Part shown: positions 57,532-64,000 of the stretch, piece after piece
Layout: each line of letters begins with the position of its first letter
Position numbering within the stretch: the stretch's first letter is position 1
Origin: Hymenopus coronatus
Taxonomy: Eukaryota > Arthropoda > Insecta > Mantodea > Hymenopodidae
DNA: 64,000 bases
Assembly: GCA_030762935.1 (NCBI GenBank)
Contig: CM060881.1
Location: 104,508,501-104,572,500 of the forward strand
Direction of reading: 5' to 3'
Translations under genes and position numbers: made by a program
The notes under the pieces: model-generated
The model's input: only the letters and a program-made list of their open reading frames with translations
The model's database searches: none
What the model was told of the DNA's origin: nothing

Positions 57532-57714
57532 TTGAGAGTTTTGCGCGTGGGTAGGATTTGCAATAACTGTAGAGTATTCGCCCTAATTTGCACGCAGTTG
57601 AAATATGGTACACGTGGAACCTGCGACAGCCAAAACAAGGAATCCACATTGAAGAGTGAAGTGTCTATCAAGTTTAAATGCTCTAATTGTGATTCAGCCA
57701 CTGTCGCGAGTTAA
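57532..57714 (+). CDS. Small cysteine-rich open frame, unrecognised
   Basis: About 60 codons. The translation has ICNNC near residues 9-13, C at 20 and 31, and FKCSNC near residues 48-53, a CxxC...CxxC spacing that resembles a zinc ribbon. Such ribbons occur in transposases of the Mutator-like group and many other proteins, so this is only suggestive. The frame may start upstream, since the ATG is not clearly marked. No downstream domain follows in frame. Confidence 0.2.
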   Translation: MRVLRVGRICNNCRVFALICTQLKYGTRGTCDSQNKESTLKSEVSIKFKCSNCDSATVAS

Positions 57715-57980
57715 CACCGCGCGGAACTTGTGTAGAAAGTTAAAGAGTCTACAATAATTCTTCACGTAACAGTTGCACTTACCGCCGCGTAAATTCAAGT
57801 TACCTTTGTGCGCATTACGCTCTAGTTCGAGAGAAATTACCGAAATAGAATCGCGTCAGAAACTGTCTCGAGAACGCTTGAGAAGGGAAATCTTTGATCA
57901 AATGAAAGTACCGACGTTTATTTTGAGCAAATTTTCCGTACCATCCCTTGAGATCACCGTCGCTCAATACCTGAGCTAAA

Positions 57981-57988
57981 TATAAATA
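57981..57988 (+). promoter_or_regulatory. TATA-box-like site
   Basis: TATAAATA followed after about 30 bases by the GAGTCCAC region, with a GC-rich leader and a donor-like GTACGT 120 bases downstream. Confidence 0.4.
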
Positions 57989-58159
57989 AGTCTCAATTGT
58001 TTGTCGCTGAGTCCACAAATAGCCGAGGAGCGTCGAGAATCAACTTCAACTGCAACGCCGGAGAGAAGACCAGTCGTCGCTGCGCAGCCCAGCACCTAAG
58101 GTACGTCAACCAGAACCTTCAGATTCACATTAATGATACTTCGAAAGTCGCTGATGCCA

Positions 58160-58365
58160 CATATTTTAAATAAAATATGTGTTAAAATATATTTTACTTT
58201 TTTGAATGGTACGTTTTCGTCTATCACTTAACGTTTAGCAATATATGAGATTATGTAAATTTGCTTTAGAATCATGAGGAGGTATTCCCACAAAGTTCAA
58301 GATATGAGTCGTTTTATTTGTAATGTAAATATCTTTATCACAGATGTTTTAATCAAGGAAATAGC
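58160..58365 (+). repeat. R850 internal fragment
   Basis: Recognisable by GGTACGTTTTCGTCTATCAC, AGGTATTCCCACAAAGTTCA and ATCTTTATCACAGATGTTTT. Both ends missing. Confidence 0.7.
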
Positions 58366-58675
58366 TGATGTTTCAGTAAAGATTACACTGGTCAGCAAAA
58401 GATCATTTTTGAATGTTTCCTGCATTTCATGAACCAATTCTTACTAATTTTGGGTCAAGATAAACGAATATGACAATGACATTTTTTCTTAGCTCTAGTT
58501 TCTGTGATGCACACCAGGTGAAATTATTTCATATTAAAGAATTAAGAGAAAAATATAAAGTTTAATTACATAAGCCAACAACATTGAAAGTACATTTGAA
58601 TTTGTTTAAATGGTAATTACCTTCTAAGAGTTCTAAATTTCTGGAAGAATCTACGAGGTTGGGTCTGAAAAATTC

Positions 58676-58747
58676 GCCTCTTTAGCTCAGCGGCAGAACA
58701 CTGATATTGTAAGCCAGGGGTCGTGAGTTCAAACCTCACAGGAGGCA
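58676..58747 (+). tRNA. tRNA-Thr(UGU)-like sequence, possibly a pseudogene
   Basis: Cloverleaf: acceptor GCCTCTT pairs with AGGAGGC (one G-U), D arm GCTCAGCGGCAGAAC with one C-A mismatch, and the anticodon arm CTGAT-ATTGTAA-GCCAG. That arm has anticodon TGT at loop positions 34-36, one A-C mismatch and one G-U pair. The T arm GTGAG-TTCAAAC-CTCAC is perfect and the discriminator is A. CCA is not encoded and TTTT follows at 58754-58757, a possible pol III stop. A and B boxes are intact. The two stem mismatches, and its position inside a transposon, suggest a tRNA pseudogene or SINE head, but a functional gene is not excluded. Confidence 0.6.
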
Positions 58748-58815
58748 GAAAGCTTTTAGCACCAAAATACAACTGCTACATGAGAATAAAAGCATAATAA
58801 TTACGTTTTGCCGAT

Positions 58816-58990
58816 CCCAGTGGCCGCGCTCGCTAAAGTGCCTCGCTTTGGCGCTTCGTGGTACACAGGATCGTGGGTTCGAGTCCCGCCTTGGGCATGG
58901 GTGTTTCTGTGTTTGTAAATGTGCCTATATTTGTATATGTATATGTAAAAGGAAAACGATAAGAATAATAAGGTCTACTAAGGAAATATA
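58816..58990 (+). mobile_element. tRNA-derived SINE, family S4
   Basis: Plus copy: GTGGCCGCGCTCGCTAAAGT head, GGGTTCGAGTCCCGCCTTGG B box and flank, GGCATGGGTGTTTCTGTGTT, and a TATATGTATATG stretch, then an A-rich tail that may extend to about 59080. It is inserted in the element at 58389-60133. Confidence 0.82.
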
Positions 58991-59279
58991 GGAAAATGGA
59001 AAAAATTTAGAAAAAAGGAATACAGCGCCGGAGTTCTGACAAGCCTCAGGAACTGTATTTTTTTTATAAAAAAAAAAGAGAGAGAATCATATGGTGGCTT
59101 CATGAGAACGTCGTCTTCTAGCTTACCTCTTGTAAAGGAGTTCCGGAACATTCCTACAAAAAGACCAACAGTAAACTGCATACATTACTTCATTCCAATG
59201 GCCGTGATATTTTTGCTTCATAACAGAAGTGTCCTAATGGAATCTTTCTCCATGTTCATCAACAGCTCCACAACTAGCA

Positions 59280-59828
59280 GAGAAGAAGTCCAGGTGAGAG
59301 TGGAGAAAATGGATTTTAAGGGACATATTGCATCCAATGGTATTTTTACAGAAGCACTATCATCAACTGAGTGTAGTTATCTCTTTTGTTGCCTTAAAAT
59401 CCACGAACACCTCCATTGAAGGCTTTCCAAGCTTCCTTTTCTTTCTCCTCCAAAACTTAGTCAAATGCAGGTTCCTTTACAAGTTCTCGAACTTGTGGCC
59501 CGACAAAAATACCTTCCTTAACTTTTGCATCACTTAATTTCGGAAATTTCTCTCTTATGTACTTAAAGGTCCGTCCTTCTTGGTTTATATCATTGATATT
59601 TTTTTTTTTTATAGGCACCGCAAAAGCCATAGATCATTTCTTATTTTTGAGCCATTCTCGCAGTGTAACTGAACATGCTTTGCAACATGTATGTGGAACC
59701 CCTACTTTCATACCAAAATAATGCTGATAAGCTGTCTTCACAAGAGGCATCACATTGCGTTTCTCTGAGAAAAATTTTATTTCACAATAAATGTAACAAA
59801 AATTATTCACCATATATTTTCGTGGCAT
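59280..59828 (-). pseudogene. Unnamed arthropod repeat protein, internally deleted
   Basis: Minus strand. The 64-codon frame 59634-59828 ends in KTAYQHYFGMKVGVPHTCCK followed by ACSVTLREWLKNKK, with a cysteine cluster that may bind metal. After a short gap and frame change, 59461-59590 reads NDINQEGRTFKYIREKFPKL, then SDAKVKEGIFVGPQVRELVK. Further residues (KAWKAFMEVFVDFKATK) lie in shifted frames to about 59280. In the homologues I recall these blocks are separated by a few hundred residues, so the middle seems deleted. Function is unknown to me. The long stretch without stops at 59461-59590 suggests fairly recent inactivation. Confidence 0.65.
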
Positions 59829-60133
59829 TATTATGCACTTTACACTGCAAAAGCACTCTTAAACCAGAAATTCTGCACTAATTTCAGCAGAAACTATGTA
59901 TATGAAACTCACAGTCACAGCAATAATATTTATGTTTGTGACTTACAAACAGCTTAAGAGCATTTGTGTTTTGTTATTGCACATGAGTGCCAACCCCCAA
60001 AACAAAATGTTTATATAAAAATGAAATGTCACTTCATCTCCAAAGCAAGAGCTAATCAGTCATTTTCATGGTAGTTTCTTAATTCAGTAGATGGAAATAT
60101 ATAAGAATTAACAATTTTTGTTGGCCAGTGTTA

Positions 60134-60480
60134 TTTAAAATATTATTAACCTCTGAATATTAGGAGAATTTGGAATATTTTTAGTACGCATTGCTTCAAT
60201 TTCAGACCTGGAGATATATTGTATACTAGTCAAAAAACTCTGAGCTTGTCTTTTTCGAAGTTTCCAAATACACTAAGAGCATTGTTCATGCACTGCCAAG
60301 ACCTTAGAAACGCAAAATGTGGCTTCAGCACTAACAGTTCTAGCTATTCCGCCTTTTGAATCAACCAAGGTATACATTTTAAATTTTGGGAACTTTTCTA
60401 ACAGAAAAATAAAGTTTAAATCTTACATTATCAAACTAAATATGTATTCAGACACAAAAACTTCTGTTTCTAAATTTCTT
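60134..60480. other. Unassigned AT-rich stretch
   Basis: The 118-codon plus frame at 60319-60675 runs into the following R850 copy and is not a gene. Confidence 0.5.
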
Positions 60481-61311
60481 TTTACTTTCTCTATACGTAC
60501 AATCGACATAGTGTATAGAGAAGGCACCTATTGCATTTCACCGGAAGTACACGTTTTAGGGTCTCCAGTATCCAAAGAAAAGCATTTTTGGAAAAAGGTG
60601 TGTGTGTGTGTGTGTGTGTGTGTGTCCGGGAGTCCGAGTGTCTGTGAAAGTAAGTCAAAAACGAAAATTTGGTAGAATACCAAACTTGGTATTTAAGTTT
60701 AGTATCTTCCAGGGATGGGACACGAAGATTTTGAGGAAAAGGCCCCCACTCCAAATTACCCTTTACATGAAAAATTTTCAACAATTTTGATCTTCTCAAA
60801 AATGGCTCTAACGATTTTGATTAAAATACCGTAAATTAAATATATTTAATCGTCGAATAAAACATATATCTTGAATTTTCTGGGGATAGTCTGAAGACAT
60901 CTTTATTCTGGATGAATTTTGTTGGATTTTGCATAGCTAGTAAACCGTAAGAGATAGACAAAAATGTACAACACAGAAATGGTATATCTCGTAGAAACAC
61001 ATAATTTATGTCATACACAATTTTTAGATATTTCTCGTTATTTGTTTCAGTTTTAAACTCTTCACATACGGTAATTTGTCAACTTCTGGCAACGCAAAGA
61101 AACGGATTTCTTCCACATGGCAACCAGCTTTTAGAAGATGTGACTATAGTTTTAGCCTAGTGTGTTCCATTACTTACCTTCTACATAAAAGAAAGCATTT
61201 CTGCTAATAACGTTTAACTCGATCAGCATGGGGTAGACAGAAAAATAAGCTTAATAACAATAATTTGTTACAGAGATGTAGAGAAAGACATGTGAATAGA
61301 GCACATCAGAT
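60481..61311 (-). mobile_element. R850 element, reverse, first of a tandem pair
   Basis: Complete. Hairpin end TTACTTTCTCTATACGTACA, perfect GT tract (60600-60625), ATACCAAACTTGGTAT palindrome near 60678-60693, GAGATGTAGAGAAAGACATG end near 61272-61291. The terminal CACATCAGATTTT is followed immediately by the next copy's CACTTTCTCTACACG. Confidence 0.9.
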
Positions 61312-62100
61312 TTTCACTTTCTCTACACGTACTATGTACATAATGTATAGAGAAGGTATTGTAACACACCCAAAATTTCGATACCGAGATTTCACCGGAA
61401 ATACATGTTTCAAGGCCCCTGAATCCAAAATAAAGCATTTTTAGAAAAAATGTCCGTGAGTGTGTGTGGGCAGCATAGCTCGAAAACAAACTCCTTTAAA
61501 AACCAAACTTCACATTTACGTTTGGTGTCTTCCAAGGATGAAGATTTTGAAGAAAATCTCTCCACCCCAAACTATACTTTACATGGAACTTTTTTCGAAA
61601 ATGTTGATTTTCTCCAAAATGGCTTTAACAATTTTGATCAAAGATATATCTCGAAATTTCTGAGAAAAGCCTCTGAAGACTACTTTATTCTGGATGAATT
61701 TTGCGGAATTGTGCATAACTGCTAAACCGTAAGAGATGGAAAAAATTTACCTCACAAAAAATGTAAAGCACGTTAAAACACACAAATTATGTTATATACA
61801 TTTTTTCGTAGATTTGATCGTTTTTAATATATTCCTGTTTTTCGTTTCAGCTTTGAAAAACTTACACTTTTCTCTTACAGGAATTTGTCAACTCCTGTCC
61901 ATAGAAACAAAGGAGTATCAGTCACATAGCAACCAGCTTTGACTATCACTTTAACCTATGGTACTTCCTTATTTCCCTTCTACTTACAAGAGGCAAGTAA
62001 TAAAACCATTTCTGCTAATTTTTTCTCGATTAGCATGAAGTAAATAGAAGCATCAACTTTTTAATAGTACTTTCTTGCAAATGTCATGTGAACATCAGAT
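61312..62100 (-). mobile_element. R850 element, reverse, second of a tandem pair
   Basis: Starts with a perfect ACTTTCTCTACA and hairpin (ACTATGTACATA at 61331-61342). The GT tract is very short, part of the ATACCAA palindrome is lost, and the end is shortened (TTGCAAATGTCATGTGAACA) without the GTAGAGAAAG motif. Confidence 0.88.
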
Positions 62101-62681
62101 TTGTTTAAACGTGCAACTAGTAAACAAACAGTTTCTCGGAGTCAGAGATAGATGCGTATTAACAATGTCTGAAAGAAAAATGAGTTTGTGTTTTAGCTGT
62201 ACATTAAGTATTTGTGACAGAAAGGCAAATGTAGAAGAACATTCAACCAGAGCAGCACACGAAGTACTCTATTTTCTCAAAGATAATACAAACGAGACTA
62301 CTGATAATTCAGTGAAAATCAATAAATAAAACTCGCTACGCATTTGAATTCGGCAAGAACTTATCTTGGTCTGCATGTCTTGTAACAGTTGCCAGCGCAA
62401 ATGCGCAATGGGGCATATACTTTGAAGTAGCTTTACAGTTAATATTGATTCTCCTGTCAAGCTGTTTGTTTTGGTTGATGAATATAAACTGCTCGATGTG
62501 AGAGACAACGTTAAGATAGGGGTAAGGCCTTTTCGGAGGGGCTCAGCACCGACCCGGCGGTGACGACGATGAAAACCTTGCACACTCGCAATTGAGCCGA
62601 GGTGTTGCTGTTTAAAGCCCTTGTTAGGGCTTTGCCAGAGGAAAGTAAGTAGGTCCAATTTATAAGTGGTTACTCAGATTC
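62101..62681. other. Unassigned; GC-richer part at 62510-62640
   Basis: Overlapping frames on both strands, 62075-62329 plus (84 codons) and 62269-62658 minus (129 codons), are unrecognised. The plus frame is cysteine-containing (SLCFSCTLSICDRK). No repeats recognised. A weak candidate for an exon or another transposon. Confidence 0.3.
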
Positions 62682-63528
62682 TATTACTTTCTCTACACAT
62701 ACTATAAACATAGTGTATAGAGAAGATATTGTATTGTACCAAAAAACTCGATACCAAGATTTCACCGGAAATACATGTTTTGGGTTCCCTGTATCCAAAA
62801 AAAAAACTTTTTGGAAAAAGGTCTGTGTGTGTGATTCTCTGAACAGCATAGCTTAAAAACGAATAATGCGTTAAATACTAAACTTGGTATTTAGTTCAGT
62901 ATCTTCCAAGGATGCCACACGAAGATTTTAAAGAAATTTCCCCCACCCCCAAATACCCTGCACATTGGAAAATTTTTGAAAATGTACATTTTCTCTAAAA
63001 TGACTAACGATTTTGATTGAAATATCGTATATTAAAGATATTTACCTGATAAATAAAATGTATATCCTGAATTTTCTGGGAATAGCCTATGAAGATTACT
63101 TTATTCTGGATTGATTTTACGGAGTTTTGCATAACTGGTAAACCGTAAGAGATAGACAAAACTTACTGAAGAGAAAATGTAGATCCCGTTAAAAGACACT
63201 ATTTGTGGTATCTACATTTTTTTCGTTTAAGGGATCGTTTTTGAGAAATTCATTGTTATTGGCTTCAGCTTTAAAAAACACTTCTCATGGGGAATTTTTC
63301 AATTCCTGTCCATACAAACAAAGGAACTTCAGTTAAATAGCAACCAGCTTTTACTAATAGTTTAGCCTATACTACTCCCTTACTTCCCGTCTACTTGCAT
63401 GGAAGCAAGTAATACGAGTATTTGTGCTACTTTTTTCTCGATTAGCATGAAGTAAAAAGAAGCATAAGCTTTTTAACATTAATTGTTGCAGAGATGTAGA
63501 GAAAGTCATGTGAATGGAACACATAAGA
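62682..63528 (-). mobile_element. R850 element, reverse, full length
   Basis: Complete: hairpin ACTATAAACATAGTGTATAG, short GT tract (62824-62831), GAGATGTAGAGAAAGTCATG end at 63491-63510 and the terminal block AACACATAAGA. Confidence 0.9.
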
Positions 63529-63754
63529 CCTTTTTCCATTTTTCTCAATTTTCCAAGACCCATCTTCCAGGCTTCTTGTACTCATTACTCTTTTATACTC
63601 TCCCCCTCCGTGTACACCTGGACCGTCCTCTTCTTTTTCTTCCCAGTGGAGAGGAATTTAGTGCTTCCTTCGGCCATCTCTCATCTGATATTCCTTGCAC
63701 GGGTTCGAACCACTGAACCTGTCTTCGTTCTAAACGGTTAATAATATTTTATTG
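63529..63754. other. Unassigned stretch
   Basis: A pair of overlapping plus frames of 75-77 codons (63483-63741), pyrimidine-rich and unrecognised. Confidence 0.4.
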
Positions 63755-63960
63755 TAGATTAAGCTCTTCTATAATGGTGTCATTCCTAACTCTCTAAAGA
63801 CGAGAAACAACTATCCATTTGTTCTGCTTTAATAGCATTTATTGGTCTTTCATTCATTGTCCAACTTTCAGCATCGTATGTCAAAATACTTAGCACTACC
63901 ACATTTAATATCACCACTTTTGTTTATGTGTTATGTTCGACTCCAAAGGAATCCTTTTAA
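63755..63960 (-). pseudogene. Non-LTR reverse transcriptase C-terminal remnant
   Basis: Minus-strand frame KVVILNVVVLSILTYDAESW then TMNERPINAIKAEQMD, the post-core signature V-x-P-x-L-x-Y-x-x-E-x-W of arthropod non-LTR elements, followed by decay near 63790. It corresponds in position to the remnant at 26290. The element may continue beyond the window end. Confidence 0.65.
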
Positions 63961-64000
63961 TTGCTTAGGTTGACATGTGAAAGTTAAGGAGGTACTACTA

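Larger units (their letters stand above)
57440..58100 (+). other. CpG-richer segment: candidate promoter, first exon or transposon 5' end
   Basis: Distinctly richer in G+C and CpG than its surroundings. It holds CCAATGAG at 57516, two open frames (57532-57714 and 57773-57979), a TATA-like TATAAATA at 57981-57988 and a donor-like AAG/GTACGT at 58098-58106. A short first exon of about 90 bases (roughly 58011-58100) is therefore possible. No matching acceptor or coding exon was seen inside the window, so this may equally be the promoter region of an unknown transposon. What follows (58160) is an R850 fragment. Confidence 0.35.
58389..60133 (-). mobile_element. DNA-transposon-like element of an unnamed arthropod repeat family
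   Basis: The ends are related inverted repeats: left CACTGGTCAGCAAAAGATCA at 58390, right ending TTTTTGTTGGCCAGTG at about 60132. The minus strand encodes pieces of a protein family I remember as a frequent uncharacterised, multi-copy prediction in arthropod genomes (59280-59828). A tRNA-Thr-like sequence and an S4 SINE lie in its left half. No transposase catalytic motif was recognised, so the mechanism of movement is unknown. Element status rests on the paired ends. Confidence 0.55.

Noticed and set aside
1..64000. CRISPR array, prophage, operon or bacterial mobile island
   Set aside because: No direct repeats with spacers, no Shine-Dalgarno-led gene runs and no phage genes. tRNA-derived SINEs and non-LTR retrotransposons show a eukaryotic genome.

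Overview
This window reads as AT-rich, repeat-dominated nuclear DNA of an arthropod, probably intergenic or heterochromatic. The eukaryotic origin is shown by many tRNA-derived SINE-like sequences, IS630-Tc1-mariner transposase remnants, non-LTR reverse transcriptase remnants and long microsatellites. A chelicerate source is my guess from the flavour of the SINEs and transposases; I could not test it. I found no intact host protein-coding gene. Almost every open frame is a chance frame or a decayed transposon fragment.

The dominant component is one interspersed element, called R850 here. About 32 full or partial copies in both orientations cover roughly 30% of the window (my estimate by eye). 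A full unit is about 850 bp. In the orientation called plus, it begins near TCTGATGTG, followed by ACTTTCTCTACA. It carries two conserved 16-base palindromes and a CA-type microsatellite. It ends in an imperfect hairpin centred on TGTACA, then TGTAGAGAAAGT and an A-run. It has no recognisable coding sequence. Its layout (subterminal inverted repeats, internal microsatellite, 3' stem-loop, head-to-tail copies) recalls non-autonomous Helentron/HINE or DINE-1-like elements, but that classification is an inference.

Layout: 0-6.6 kb, six R850 copies or fragments, a SINE and an internally deleted mariner. 6.6-9.4 kb, a low-copy repeat and unrecognised sequence. 9.5-10.2 kb, a deleted mariner with inverted repeats. 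10.2-12.9 kb, a SINE, a full R850 copy, a long ATT array and nondescript DNA. 12.9-14.8 kb, a mariner split by a second transposon. 15.2-18.3 kb, R850 copies. 18.6 kb, half of a foldback element. 21-22.8 kb, a SINE, a broken reverse transcriptase and an R850 remnant. 23.4-25.0 kb, two transposase remnants. 26.3 kb and 34.4-35.4 kb, further reverse transcriptase remnants. 27.4-28.2 kb, a promoter-bearing LTR-like segment. 30.8-33.9 kb, SINEs, including a long palindrome. 36.5-56.9 kb, dense R850 copies with SINEs, a mariner insertion and a foldback element. 57.4-58.1 kb, a CpG-richer segment with TATA and splice-donor-like signals, the best candidate here for something other than a dead repeat. 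58.4-60.1 kb, an element with matching ends that carries pieces of a protein family known to me only as an unnamed multi-copy arthropod repeat, and that also holds a tRNA-Thr-like sequence and a SINE. 60.5-63.5 kb, three more R850 copies, two of them directly abutting, followed by another reverse transcriptase tail.

Nothing here works together as an operon or pathway. The coherent story is layered transposition: R850 and mariner elements interrupted by, or fused with, later insertions. Boundaries of ancient repeats are estimates, often good to 10-30 bp only.
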